Source: Castellaniella daejeonensis (lineage in GTDB: Bacteria; Pseudomonadota; Gammaproteobacteria; Burkholderiales; Burkholderiaceae_B). From it: a DNA stretch of 64,000 nt. A program made the translations under genes and the position numbers. Positions within the stretch are counted from its first letter, which is position 1, and each line of letters opens with the position of its first letter. The notes under the pieces were generated by a model, which did not search any database, had not been told where the DNA came from, and saw nothing but the letters and a program-made list of their open reading frames with translations. The stretch lies in contig NZ_BAAAFN010000004.1 of the NCBI RefSeq assembly GCF_039523555.1, forward strand, positions 186,001-250,000, written 5' to 3'. Shown piece by piece: positions 41,801 through 52,070 of this stretch.

Positions 41801-43771
41801 ATGCGAAAAAACAATAATACGTTTCACATCTGTGTCAAGGAGACTGATCTGTCGGTGTGCGGCCGGATAGCCCTGGGAGCGCGCAGCAAGGCGGTGCCGC
41901 CGGGCGTGCGTGCCTGGTGGCAGCAGGCGTGCATTGCCGCGTTGATCGGCATGCTGCTGCTGTCCTTGCCGGGGGCATCGCGCGCCTTCGCGGCTGTGTC
42001 CGGCAATGCCTGCCCCACCCTGGATCTTGCCTTCGGGCAGCCCGACGTGCCGTCCCTGCCGCACCTGTGCTTCCTGCAGGACGAAACCCAGGCGCTCGGG
42101 CCGGACGACGTCCTGGCCGGCCGGCTGCCGATGGATCGCCGGGACGCAAGCGAGCTGGTGTTCCGGCACAACCAGTCTGCCTACTGGGTCTATGTGCCCT
42201 TGCGCAACCTCGAGCGTGCGCAGCGGGTCTGGTACCTGCAGCTCGACTACCCGTTGCTCGACGAGGTCGATGCCTGGGTCTACGACCTGGACACCGGTCC
42301 CGGGGCGGCACCGGTGCTGCTCGACATGGAGCGCATGGGGGATTCGCGCCCCTTCGACGCGCGGCCGGTGCGCCATCGGTTGTTCCTGCTGCCGCTCGAA
42401 TTCGGGCCGCTGCAGTCGCTCGCGGTCGTCCTGCGGGTCCGCAGCAGCGGCGCGATCAACGTGCCCCTGTCCCTGCACTCGGGCGGCTCGGCCATCGGTT
42501 GGGCCCAGGATCAGGGCCTGAGCCAGGGCATGTTCCTGGGCGCGCTCGTCCTGCTGGCCCTGTTCAACGCCGCACTCTACCTGCGGCTGCGGATCCGCCA
42601 GCCCCTCTACAACGCGGCCTACATCGTCTGCGCCGGCCTGTTCCTGGCGTCCATGTCCGGCCTGTCCTTCCAGTATCTCTGGCCCGGCTGGCCCTGGCTG
42701 GCCAACCGCTCGGTGCCCCTGACCGAAACCCTGGCCATTCTCAGCCTGCTCTGGTTCACGCGGCATTTCCTCGGCATCGATCCCGACCGGTGGCCACGCC
42801 AGTCACGCTTGATCCGCCTGCTGGCCCGGGCAGGCGTGGCGCTGTTCGCGGTCAGCCTGTTCGTGCCCTATGCGCTCATCATCAAGATCGACACGGTCTA
42901 TGCGCTGGCCTGCATGGTGGCGATGTTCGGCCTGGGCCTGCGCCACCTGCGCCGGGGCGAGCGCGCCGCCCGCTGGTACGTGCTGTCCTGGCTGGTGTTC
43001 TTCGCCGGTTACCTGGCCTACGGACTGGCGGCCTTTGGCTATATTCCCGGGTTCATGGCGCAGGAGCGCTGGATGCAGATCGCCCTGGGCAGCCAGATGT
43101 TCCTGCTGACCTACGCCGAAGTCATGCAGCTGCACGACCTGATGGACCGGGCGCTGGGCATCGAGGCCACGGCGCGCAGTTCCCTGCAGCACGAGGTCCG
43201 GGCTCGCACCGAAGACCTGCGCGCCGCCATGGGGGCGCTGGAACGGGCCAACCGGCAGCTGCGCGATCTGACCTTGCACGATCCCCTGACGGGCCTGCTC
43301 AACCGGCGCGGCCTGGACGAGGCGCTGGATCAGTTCGCCAAGTCCGGGGAGCCGGCCGCGCGCGGGGTGCTGGTCATCTTCGACCTGGACCATTTCAAGC
43401 GGGTCAACGATGTCCATGGGCATGATGCCGGCGATGCCGCGCTGCGCTGGGTCGCCGAGGTCCTGGTCAACCTGCTGCGGCGCCGTTCGGACGTGCTGGC
43501 GCGTTTCGGCGGCGAGGAGTTCGTGGCGCTGCTGGCGGCCACTTCGCTCGAAGATGCGCGCATCCTGGCCGGAAGCGTGCTGGATCATGTGCGGCGCCAT
43601 CCCGTCGATCTCGGAGACGGCGTGACGATCCCGCTGACCCTGAGCGCCGGCGCAGCCGAATGGAGGCCGGGCGACACGCCCCAGTCGCTGTTCCGTCGCG
43701 CCGACGAGAATCTGTACCGCGCCAAGGCGTCCGGGCGGGACCGGCTGGTGGCCGACGGCGCCGCGGGCTAG
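41801..43771 (+). CDS. 7TMR-DISM membrane diguanylate cyclase
   Basis: Up to 656 aa. The ATG at 41801 has no clear ribosome binding site; a GTG at 41855 (after AAGGAGA, spacing 12) is an alternative. A signal/anchor segment (IAALIGMLLLSLPG) is followed by a periplasmic 7TMR-DISM sensing domain, seven helices (about 235-455), a short coiled coil and a GGEEF domain: FDLDHFKRVNDVHGHDAGD, ARFGGEEFVALL, inhibitory RxxD (RRSD) upstream. It makes c-di-GMP in response to an external, probably carbohydrate-like, signal. It is convergent with the DeoR gene. Confidence 0.85.
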   Translation: MRKNNNTFHICVKETDLSVCGRIALGARSKAVPPGVRAWWQQACIAALIGMLLLSLPGASRAFAAVSGNACPTLDLAFGQPDVPSLPHLCFLQDETQALGPDDVLAGRLPMDRRDASELVFRHNQSAYWVYVPLRNLERAQRVWYLQLDYPLLDEVDAWVYDLDTGPGAAPVLLDMERMGDSRPFDARPVRHRLFLLPLEFGPLQSLAVVLRVRSSGAINVPLSLHSGGSAIGWAQDQGLSQGMFLGALVLLALFNAALYLRLRIRQPLYNAAYIVCAGLFLASMSGLSFQYLWPGWPWLANRSVPLTETLAILSLLWFTRHFLGIDPDRWPRQSRLIRLLARAGVALFAVSLFVPYALIIKIDTVYALACMVAMFGLGLRHLRRGERAARWYVLSWLVFFAGYLAYGLAAFGYIPGFMAQERWMQIALGSQMFLLTYAEVMQLHDLMDRALGIEATARSSLQHEVRARTEDLRAAMGALERANRQLRDLTLHDPLTGLLNRRGLDEALDQFAKSGEPAARGVLVIFDLDHFKRVNDVHGHDAGDAALRWVAEVLVNLLRRRSDVLARFGGEEFVALLAATSLEDARILAGSVLDHVRRHPVDLGDGVTIPLTLSAGAAEWRPGDTPQSLFRRADENLYRAKASGRDRLVADGAAG

Positions 43772-43794
43772 CGTCGCGGCACCGCTTCCTCATT

Positions 43795-44562
43795 TCACGA
43801 GACCAGCACGACTTCGCCGACTTTTTTCCGCAGGGCCTCGAAGCCTTCCGTCTGCCGCGCCTGATGGTTGCAGAACAACCGGCCGATCCGTTCGGGCGGG
43901 CAGTAGGTTTCGCGGCTGGATGCGCCGATCTTGCTGTGGTCGGCCAGGATCCAGGTCTCGGCGGCGCCTTCCGACATGGCGCGGGCGATCAGCGCTTCGT
44001 CGTGCAGGAAGCTCGCGGCGCCCTGGCGGGCATTGACGGCCACCGGTGACAGCAGGGCGATGTCGGCATGGAAGGTCTGGATCTGCAGGATGGTCGAGGC
44101 GCCCGAGGTCGAGGACAGCGCGGTGTTCAGCACGCCCGGCAGGATGATGATCTGGTTGTCGGTGCTGCCGGGGTTTTCGGTGAAGCAGGCGGCCGCGCTC
44201 AGCGAGTTCGTGATCAGGGTCAGGCCGCTCAGCCGCGCCAGTTCGCGGGCCAGCAGGGTGGTGGTGCTGCCCGCGTCCATGAACAGGGTGACGGGAGGAC
44301 GCAGCCGCTGGGCCGCGGCGCGCGCGATGGCCTGCTTGGCCGCGATGTGGATGGTGTTGCGCTTGTCGATGGGCGGCTCGTCGCTCAGGTAGACGGCGCC
44401 CCCGTGCACGCGCTGCAGCAGGCCCAGCGCTTCCAGCGCCAGGAAGTCGCGGCGCACCGTTTCCCGGGAAACGCCCAGCTCGCCGATCGCATCCTCGGTC
44501 GTGATGCGGCCGTGGCGCTGCAGCAGCATGCGGATTTTCTGGTGGCGCGCTTCGGACCACAT
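43795..44562 (-). CDS. DeoR-family transcriptional regulator
   Basis: A 255-aa regulator. The DeoR HTH (residues 1-57: RHGRITTEDAIGELGVSRETVRRDFLALE region) is joined to a DeoRC sensor domain with LFMDAGSTTTLLARELA, where phosphosugars bind in the family. The start is ATG 44562, one base beyond the permease stop. It is the last gene of the ABC importer operon and may also control the divergent phosphatase gene at 48560. Ligand likely a phosphorylated compound. Confidence 0.85.
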   Translation of the reverse strand: MWSEARHQKIRMLLQRHGRITTEDAIGELGVSRETVRRDFLALEALGLLQRVHGGAVYLSDEPPIDKRNTIHIAAKQAIARAAAQRLRPPVTLFMDAGSTTTLLARELARLSGLTLITNSLSAAACFTENPGSTDNQIIILPGVLNTALSSTSGASTILQIQTFHADIALLSPVAVNARQGAASFLHDEALIARAMSEGAAETWILADHSKIGASSRETYCPPERIGRLFCNHQARQTEGFEALRKKVGEVVLVS

Positions 44563-44563
44563 G

Positions 44564-46261
44564 TCAGCTCGTTCCGGAGGAAAGATTGGGGCGGAAATAA
44601 TAAACCAGCGTGCGCATCATCAGCATCGCGGCCGAGACGACCAGGATGATGATGGTGGAGAAGGCCGCGGCCTGGGATACGAAGCCCGCTTCGTTCAGGT
44701 GCATGACCGAGACGGCGGCGACGTTGAGCTGGGGCGTGACCAGGAAGATCACGGCCGACAGGGTCACCATCGAGCGCATGAACAGGAAGAAGAAGACCGC
44801 CAGCACGGTCGGCGCGATCACGGGCAGGATGGCGTCTCCCATGACGTGGTGCATCTTGCCGCCCAGGCAGGCGGCGGCTTCCTCCAGGGCCTGGGGCACC
44901 ATGCGCATGCCGGTGGCCATCGTCAGGAAGCCCTGCGTATGGTAGTGGTAGAAATTGCACAGCGCGATCAGCAGCGCGCTGCCGTACAGCCAGTGAAGGG
45001 GATAGTGCGGGTCGTTGAAGGTGAAGATGTACGACAGGCCCAGCACCAGCCCCGGCACGCCCACGGGCAGGACCGACAGCAGGTAGATGGCCTGGGCCAG
45101 GCGGCCCTGCAGGCCGCGCACGCCGTAGGCCAGCAGGAACAGCAGCACGATGCCGATCAGGGCGGCCGCCACGGACACGTACAGCGAGGTCCAGATGGGC
45201 TGGTAGCCGCTGGCGATGTTCACTTTGAAGTTCGCCAGCGTCAGGGTCATGTCATAGGGCCATAGCTTGACGAAGCTGGCGAACACCACCACGGCGATGA
45301 TCGCCCAGATGGCCGCCGCCGTGGCGTAGGTGACCAGGCCCAGCAGGACGTCGCGCCCGCGCGACGCGGCGGGGTCCAGCGGAATCCGGTTCTCGGAACT
45401 GCCGCCGAACTGCTTCTGGGATGCCACCCGCTCGATGTAGACCGACAGCAGGGCGGGCAGCAGCAGGATGATGCCGACGACCGAGCCCATGCCGAAGTTC
45501 TGCTGCCCGGATACCTGGCTGAAGATTTCCGTGGCCAGCACACGGTAGTCGCCGGCGATCACGGCGGCGTTGCCGAAGTCGGTGATCGTGATGGTGAAGA
45601 CCACGAAGGCGGCGCTCAGCAGGCCGAACTTGCAGTTGGGCAGGGTGATGTCGAAGAACTGCTGCCGCGGGGTGGCGCCCATCACGGTCGCGGCGTCGTA
45701 GTAGCGGGCATCGGCGTTGCGCAGCGCCGCCTGGATGATCATGATGGCCTGCGGCAGGGCATAGAACACGTCGGAGATCAGCAGTCCCCAGTAGCCGTAG
45801 ATGTTCTGCTCGATGCCGGTCCACTGGTAGAGCAGGCCATTGCGCCCCAGCAGGAACAGCAGGCCCAGGCCCTGCACCAGCGAGGGCGCCAGCAGGGGCA
45901 GCAGCAGGCTCAGGCGCACCCAGGGCTTGAGCCAGATGCGGCTGCGCTCGAGCGCGTAGGCGATGGGGAAACCCAGCAGGATGCAGACCAGGGTCGTGCT
46001 CAGGCTGATGGACAGGCTGTTGATGCCCGCCGTCACCAGCCCGGGCGTGGAAGGAATGGCTGCGTAGTTGTCCAGGCCCAGCGTGCCGTCCCACAGGACG
46101 AAGCTCTGCCAGAAGATCGTCAGCAGGGGGTAGCCGAAGAAAAGGATCAGCGCCAGGGTCGGAATGGCGACGCAGACCCGGGTCAGCCACTGCTCGGGGG
46201 TGCCCGTCAGGCGCGGATGGCGCAAGCCGGAAGCCGGAACCGCCGCGGAGGAATGAGGCAT
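44564..46261 (-). CDS. ABC importer permease, fused double-domain (AEP/ferric or hexose-phosphate type)
   Basis: A 565-aa permease with two tandem BPD_transp_1 units of six helices each. The EAA loops are near SDVFYALPQAIMIIQAALRNADARYYDAA (start SDVFYALPQAI) and MVPQALEEAAACLGGKMHH. It starts at ATG 46261, within the open frame. The family contains FbpB/AfuB and putative 2-aminoethylphosphonate (PhnU/V-like) permeases. It lies between the ATPase and the DeoR regulator, in one operon with the binding protein. Confidence 0.85.
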   Translation of the reverse strand: MPHSSAAVPASGLRHPRLTGTPEQWLTRVCVAIPTLALILFFGYPLLTIFWQSFVLWDGTLGLDNYAAIPSTPGLVTAGINSLSISLSTTLVCILLGFPIAYALERSRIWLKPWVRLSLLLPLLAPSLVQGLGLLFLLGRNGLLYQWTGIEQNIYGYWGLLISDVFYALPQAIMIIQAALRNADARYYDAATVMGATPRQQFFDITLPNCKFGLLSAAFVVFTITITDFGNAAVIAGDYRVLATEIFSQVSGQQNFGMGSVVGIILLLPALLSVYIERVASQKQFGGSSENRIPLDPAASRGRDVLLGLVTYATAAAIWAIIAVVVFASFVKLWPYDMTLTLANFKVNIASGYQPIWTSLYVSVAAALIGIVLLFLLAYGVRGLQGRLAQAIYLLSVLPVGVPGLVLGLSYIFTFNDPHYPLHWLYGSALLIALCNFYHYHTQGFLTMATGMRMVPQALEEAAACLGGKMHHVMGDAILPVIAPTVLAVFFFLFMRSMVTLSAVIFLVTPQLNVAAVSVMHLNEAGFVSQAAAFSTIIILVVSAAMLMMRTLVYYFRPNLSSGTS

Positions 46262-46269
46262 GGCGTCTC

Positions 46270-47280
<1,011 letters not shown>

Positions 47281-47333
47281 GCGGGCTCCGGGGTGCGGCG
47301 GGCCGGCCGCGCAGGCGGCGCGGCCCGGGGCGG

Positions 47334-48350
47334 TCAGCGGGCGGTCATCTGCTGCCAGGTCTTGAGCGTTTCCGCACGGCCGGCGGCCGACTTCTCGAAG
47401 TCGATCGGGAACAGGACCTTGCCCACATCCTGCGGCAGGCCGGCCTTGATCAGCTGTTCGGAAGGCTCGACGCCGGGGATGGTGACGATTTCCTTGTATT
47501 TCTTGTACAGGGCGGCGGCCTCCGGCGACAGCGTCCAGTCGAGGAAGCGCTTGGCGTCGTCCGGGTTCCGGGTGCTCGACAGGATGCCCGAGGCTTCCAG
47601 CTCGTAGCCTTCCCAGTCGGACGGGATCACCATCTTGATCGGGAAGCCGGCCTCGATGGATTGCATGGCGGGGAAGGCGAAGGAAATGCCGATGGTGTAT
47701 TCGCCGGTGCGCGCCATCTTGCAGGGCTTGGAGCCGGAACTGGTGTATTGGGCGATGTTCATGTTCAGGCGCTTGAGCAGGTCCCAGCCCTTTTCATCGC
47801 CCAGCCCTTGCAGGATGGCGGCGATCTGCAGCCAGCCCGTGCCCGAGGCGGCCGGATTGGGCATGACGAGCTCGTCCTTGTAGACCGGCTTGGTCAGGTC
47901 TTCCCAGGACGCCGGCATGGGCAGGTTCTTGGACTTGAGGCGCTCGGTGTTGACGCAGAAGGCCGCCATGTAGCCGGTGGCTGCGAACCAGGTGCCGTCC
48001 TTGCCGCGGTAGATGGGCGCCAGCTGCTTGGCGGCGGCCGGCTCGTATTGCATCAGGGCGCCGTGGATGCGGGGATCGAGCATGTTGGTGACGGCGAAGC
48101 CCCAGATCACGTCGGTGCGCGGGTTCTTGGCTTCGGCCAGCAGCCGCGCCGCCATGTCGCCGGTGGACAGGCGCAGCACGTGGAATTCGACGTCCGGCAT
48201 GGCGGTTTTGGCGGCCGCCATGTATTCGGTGACCTCGTCGTCTTCCAGGGCGGTGTAGATGGTCAGTGGCTTGGCCTGGGCCGAGTGGATGAGGCCGGCG
48301 CCGGCAAGCGCGATCGCCGCCGCGAGGGCCCTTTGTGTGGAATGTCGCAT
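47334..48350 (-). CDS. ABC importer periplasmic binding protein, AEP/hexose-phosphate-like
   Basis: A 338-aa secreted protein. The start at 48350 (MRHSTQRALAAAIALAGAGLIHSAQA) follows GGAGACACAC and begins with a signal peptide cleaved near AQA (residue 26). The mature protein is a SBP_bac_6/Fbp-like fold: LTIYTALEDDEVTEYMAAAK, NPRTDVIWGFAVTNMLD, YMAAFCVNTERLK and SWEDLTKPVYKDELVMPNP. Similar proteins bind 2-aminoethylphosphonate or hexose phosphates; the C-terminal GVEPSEQLIKAG does not decide. First gene of the operon. Confidence 0.82.
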   Translation of the reverse strand: MRHSTQRALAAAIALAGAGLIHSAQAKPLTIYTALEDDEVTEYMAAAKTAMPDVEFHVLRLSTGDMAARLLAEAKNPRTDVIWGFAVTNMLDPRIHGALMQYEPAAAKQLAPIYRGKDGTWFAATGYMAAFCVNTERLKSKNLPMPASWEDLTKPVYKDELVMPNPAASGTGWLQIAAILQGLGDEKGWDLLKRLNMNIAQYTSSGSKPCKMARTGEYTIGISFAFPAMQSIEAGFPIKMVIPSDWEGYELEASGILSSTRNPDDAKRFLDWTLSPEAAALYKKYKEIVTIPGVEPSEQLIKAGLPQDVGKVLFPIDFEKSAAGRAETLKTWQQMTAR

Positions 48351-48468
48351 GTGTGTCTCCTGCTGTCGTGGTGTAAGCCGGTCTGTGCCGGATCGGAAGG
48401 AGATTCGCGGCGGCTGCAGGGGTGGCGTATTGCGGCCGTGCCAACGAGCCGGGGCGCCTCGTGTTGTT

Positions 48469-48490
48469 ATTTTGTGGAAATTTGCAAAAT
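48469..48490. promoter_or_regulatory. Inverted repeat in the importer-phosphatase intergenic region
   Basis: ATTTTG (48469-48474) and CAAAAT (48485-48490) face each other across 10 bases, 70 bases before the phosphatase start and about 120 bases before the importer start. The AT-rich block is a candidate site for the DeoR regulator of the operon. Weak, positional. Confidence 0.35.
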
Positions 48491-48559
48491 CATGCAAGAG
48501 TCATCAGAATACTTTTTCACCCGGCCTTCGCCGCCGGTCAACCGCCACGGGAGCCCGCG

Positions 48560-49360
48560 ATGCCGATGACTCAGACCGTACCGCCCTGGACCGACGAGGT
48601 CCTCGATTTCGCCCAGGACCTGGCGGGCCAGGCGCGCGCCATGGCCCTGCGGTGGTTCCGCCATCGGCCCCGGGTCGAAACCAAGGCCGACGCCAGTCCC
48701 GTGACCGTGGCCGACCGCCAGGTCGAGGAATTCCTGCGCGCGGAAATCGGCCGCCGCTATCCCGACCACGGCCTGCTCGGCGAGGAATTCGGCATCCAGG
48801 ATGGCGAGGCGCCGGTCGTGTGGTCGATCGACCCGATCGACGGCACTCGCAGCTTCATTACCGGCAATCCCCTGTGGGGCTGTCTGCTGGCCGTGCTGCA
48901 CGAGCAGCGTCCCGTGTTCGGCATCATCGACGTGCCATGCACGGGGGAACGCTGGGTGGGGGTGCGCGGGCGCGGCAGCTGGCTCAACGGCGAACGCTGC
49001 CGCACGCGGACGGGGTCCAGGCTGCAGGACGCCATCCTCCAGACCACCTCGCCGGACCTGTTCGCCGGCGAGGATGCCCGCGCGTTCGAGCGCCTGAGTT
49101 CGGCGGTTCACCTGCGGCGTTTCGGCGGCGATTGCTATGCCTATGCCTTGCTGGCGAGCGGCACGGTCGATCTGGTGGCCGAGGCCGGCCTGATGCCCTA
49201 TGACTATCTGGCGCTGGCGCCGGTGATCGAGGGCGCCGGCGGCGTCATCACCGATTGGCGGGGCGGGCCCCTGGGCCCCCGTTCCGACGGCCGGGTGCTC
49301 GCGGCGGCCAATGCCGATCTGCACCGCCAGGCCCTCCGGATCCTGGCGGCGGATGCCTGA
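48560..49360 (+). CDS. Inositol monophosphatase-family phosphatase (IMPase/HisN-like)
   Basis: A 266-aa phosphatase with the metal-binding motifs GEEFGIQDGE (E), WSIDPIDGTRSFITG (DPIDGTR) and DYLALAPVIEGAGG (the C-terminal WDxAAG equivalent). The start is ATG 48560 (MPMTQTVPPWTDEVLDFAQDL). The Mg-dependent family cleaves phosphate monoesters of inositols, histidinol or sugars. It is divergent from the ABC importer and its DeoR regulator, so it might dephosphorylate an imported phospho-compound or its cytosolic derivative. Confidence 0.85.
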   Translation: MPMTQTVPPWTDEVLDFAQDLAGQARAMALRWFRHRPRVETKADASPVTVADRQVEEFLRAEIGRRYPDHGLLGEEFGIQDGEAPVVWSIDPIDGTRSFITGNPLWGCLLAVLHEQRPVFGIIDVPCTGERWVGVRGRGSWLNGERCRTRTGSRLQDAILQTTSPDLFAGEDARAFERLSSAVHLRRFGGDCYAYALLASGTVDLVAEAGLMPYDYLALAPVIEGAGGVITDWRGGPLGPRSDGRVLAAANADLHRQALRILAADA

Positions 49361-49389
49361 CGGCGCCTGCCGCCGGCGACCGGGCCGCA

Positions 49390-50850
49390 TCACAGGATCT
49401 CCACGCCGGGACGCAGGCGCCTGAACGTCAGGTCGTGCAGGTCGGCCGTGTTCGCGCCGGGCGCCTTGACCATCAGGATTCCGTCGGCCAGGGCGGCGAA
49501 GTCGGCCCGGAAGTGGACCGAGCTTTTCAGCACCAGGATCCGGTAGTCCCGGGGATCGGCGCCCAGGTGCCTGAACATCGCCTGGTCGGCGGCCTGCTGC
49601 TTGCGGCTGGAAATCAGGATGTCCACGCCGTCCCGGCGTACGCGGACCATGGAACCCAGGTCCATGCGGCAGCCCAGGTAGAACGGACCCGTGCCGACGA
49701 AGCGGCCATCGCCCAGTGACAGGATCTCGAACGGCCCCGGCACCGGTTCTTCTCCGGGAAAGCCGCGCCCTCCCAGGGGCCGGTCGATGCGTGCGCCCAC
49801 GCCCAGGGTATGCGCTTCGCGCGCAAAGGCCGCGTCGCACAGGACAGCCACGCAGGCCTGCCCGATGCCTCGGTCCAGCAGCGCGCGCAGCGTGCCGGTG
49901 GTGTCGCCGGATCCGCCGCCGCCCGGATTGTCCTGGGTGTCGGCCAGGATGTAGCGCCCCGGCCTCCGGTGTGCCAGCGCGTCCAGGGCTTCGCCGGGGG
50001 CGTACAACCGCCCCGTGAACGAGCGCCGCCGCGCCTCGACTTCCGCCGCCAGCGTCCGGACGGCTTGGTCGGCCTGCTCGAGATTCCGGGCGTAGGCCAG
50101 GACGCTGGGCCCGGATGCGGGCGTGTCCGACAGGGGAAAGCCGGGGATGAACTGCACTTCGGGGCAGTCGTCCGTTTCGAGAGCGCCCGCGGCAGCCATC
50201 AGGACCCCGGCCGGCTCGCCGTCCAGCGTGCACTGCCAGGGCATGGACACCAGGAAATCCAGCTTGCGCCAGGCGGCAAAAAAGGTCTCGCCGGCCAGAA
50301 GGCGCTGCATCATCCGTGCCGCTCGCTGCCCGGTTTCGGCCATGTCCACGTGGGGATAGCTGCGATAGGCGACCATGGCCTGGGTCCGGTCCACCATGGC
50401 CTGGGTGACGATGGCGTGGAAATCCAGCGCGGCCACGTAGGGCAGCGCCGGCCCGGTCACGCCGCGCAGGCGCCGCAGCAGTTCGCCCTCGGCGTCGTCC
50501 AGGCTCTGGGTGACCATCGAACCGTGCAGGTCCAGGAACAGGCCGTCCAGGGCCTGGCCGCGCAGGCGCGTTTCGATGCGGGCGGCGATGGCCTCGAAGG
50601 CTGCGTCCGCGACCGGGCCCGAGGGGTTGGCCGAACACCAGAGCAGCGGGACAATTTCGTGCCCGGCCGCCCGCATGGCGGCGATGAAGCCGCTGACCGC
50701 CAGGTTCATGTCCCGTGTCGCTTCGATGATCGCGTCGCCTTCGGTCAGGCCCGGCCAGGCATCGGCCTCCTCGAAGCGGTCCAGCCCCGTGACGTCCGGG
50801 GCGAAGGTATTGGTTTCGTGCAGGAAGCCGAGCACGCCGATCCGGGCCAT
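49390..50850 (-). CDS. M81-family metallohydrolase (MlrC-like)
   Basis: A 486-aa protein of the M81/MlrC family with DUF1485-type N-terminal and MlrC_C C-terminal domains. The putative zinc region has LGFLHETNTFAP, LFLDLHGSMVTQ and ALDFHAIV; FYLGCRMDLG and ILVLKSSVHFRADF are family blocks of the C-terminal half. Named members hydrolyse amides in peptides (microcystinase C). Last gene of the TRAP-glutamylation operon. There it could release the product from a gamma-glutamyl amide; this is inference. Confidence 0.85.
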   Translation of the reverse strand: MARIGVLGFLHETNTFAPDVTGLDRFEEADAWPGLTEGDAIIEATRDMNLAVSGFIAAMRAAGHEIVPLLWCSANPSGPVADAAFEAIAARIETRLRGQALDGLFLDLHGSMVTQSLDDAEGELLRRLRGVTGPALPYVAALDFHAIVTQAMVDRTQAMVAYRSYPHVDMAETGQRAARMMQRLLAGETFFAAWRKLDFLVSMPWQCTLDGEPAGVLMAAAGALETDDCPEVQFIPGFPLSDTPASGPSVLAYARNLEQADQAVRTLAAEVEARRRSFTGRLYAPGEALDALAHRRPGRYILADTQDNPGGGGSGDTTGTLRALLDRGIGQACVAVLCDAAFAREAHTLGVGARIDRPLGGRGFPGEEPVPGPFEILSLGDGRFVGTGPFYLGCRMDLGSMVRVRRDGVDILISSRKQQAADQAMFRHLGADPRDYRILVLKSSVHFRADFAALADGILMVKAPGANTADLHDLTFRRLRPGVEIL

Positions 50851-50894
50851 GGCGATGTCCTTGAGTCGGGGGTTCCGGATGCGCGGGGGCGGCG

Positions 50895-52058
50895 CTACAA
50901 AGTGCCGTCGATCGCGTCGCGCAGTATCCGGTCGTATTCCTGCGCTGTATAGGGAATCGGGTTGGTGGCGGCCGAGCCGTCCTTCACGGCGAGTTCACCG
51001 ACCCGGCCCACCGCGTCGCCCGGGATGCCGATGGCGGACAGGGCATGCGGGATGCCGATGGCTTCGCGCAGGGCCAGCACCCAGTCCAGCACTGCGCCGA
51101 AGCCGGGCCGGGGCAGGTCGAGATAACGCGCCAGGCGCGTCATCGTGCCGGTGATCGCCGGCTCGTTCGCCTTCAGGACATACGGCATGAGAATGGCGTT
51201 CAGCGTCCCGTGATGGGCGTCATAGAGCGCGCCCAGCGGGTGGGCCAGGGCGTGCATGGCGCCCAGCCCCTTCTGGAATGCGGTGGCGCCCATGCTGGAG
51301 GCAACCAGCATGCAGTGGCGGGCCTCCAGATCCGTGCCGTCGTCGACCGCGCGTTTCAGGTATTCGTGTACCAGGCGGCTGCCTTCCATGCCGATGCCCG
51401 TGGCCATCGGATGATGCACCGGCGAGCACAGGGCTTCGAGATTGTGCGACAGGGCGTCCATGCCGGTTGCGGCGGTCAGGCGGGGGGGCAGGGCCGTGGT
51501 CAGCTCGGCGTCCAGGATCACCAGGGCGGGCAGCATGCGGGCATGGAAGATGATGCGCTTGACGTGGGCGTTCTCGTCGGTGATCACCGATGCGCGGCCC
51601 ACTTCGGAGCCCGTCCCGGCCGTCGTGGGCACGGCCACGACGGGCACCATGCCGGCGACATTGACGCGCTTGTAGTTGTCGCCGATGTCCTCGAAATCCC
51701 AGAGCGGGCGGGTCTGGCCGACCATCAGGGCGATGGCCTTGGCCGCGTCCAGCGCCGAGCCGCCGCCGAAGGCGATGACGCCGTCGTGGCCGCCCGCGTG
51801 GAAAGCCGCGACGCCGTCGTCCACGTTCTGGCCGGTGGGGTTGCCCTTGATGCGGGAAAACAGGCCGCAGGCCAGGCCCGCATCGCGGCAGGATTGCACG
51901 GCCCCGGCGATGATGGGCAGGGCGGCCAGGCCGGGGTCGGTGACCAGCAGGGGGCGATGCATGCCCAGGTCCTTGCACTGTTGCGGCAGTTCGCGGATCC
52001 GGCCCGGGCCGGCCTTGATGGCGGTGGGGTAGTTCCAGTTGGCGGTCAGTTCGGTCAT
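50895..52058 (-). CDS. Iron-containing (group III) alcohol dehydrogenase
   Basis: A 387-aa dehydrogenase. The NAD(P) motif is FGGGSALDAAKAIALM; the metal-binding histidines are in HNLEALCSPVHHP and AMHALAHPLGALYDAHHG. The typical PTTAGTGSEVGRASVI motif contributes the metal-ligating region. It oxidises a primary alcohol to aldehyde. It is between the aldehyde dehydrogenase and the M81 gene in the operon, an arrangement suggesting alcohol-aldehyde-acid oxidation of one side chain. Confidence 0.92.
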   Translation of the reverse strand: MTELTANWNYPTAIKAGPGRIRELPQQCKDLGMHRPLLVTDPGLAALPIIAGAVQSCRDAGLACGLFSRIKGNPTGQNVDDGVAAFHAGGHDGVIAFGGGSALDAAKAIALMVGQTRPLWDFEDIGDNYKRVNVAGMVPVVAVPTTAGTGSEVGRASVITDENAHVKRIIFHARMLPALVILDAELTTALPPRLTAATGMDALSHNLEALCSPVHHPMATGIGMEGSRLVHEYLKRAVDDGTDLEARHCMLVASSMGATAFQKGLGAMHALAHPLGALYDAHHGTLNAILMPYVLKANEPAITGTMTRLARYLDLPRPGFGAVLDWVLALREAIGIPHALSAIGIPGDAVGRVGELAVKDGSAATNPIPYTAQEYDRILRDAIDGTL

Positions 52059-52070
52059 GGTGATGCGCTC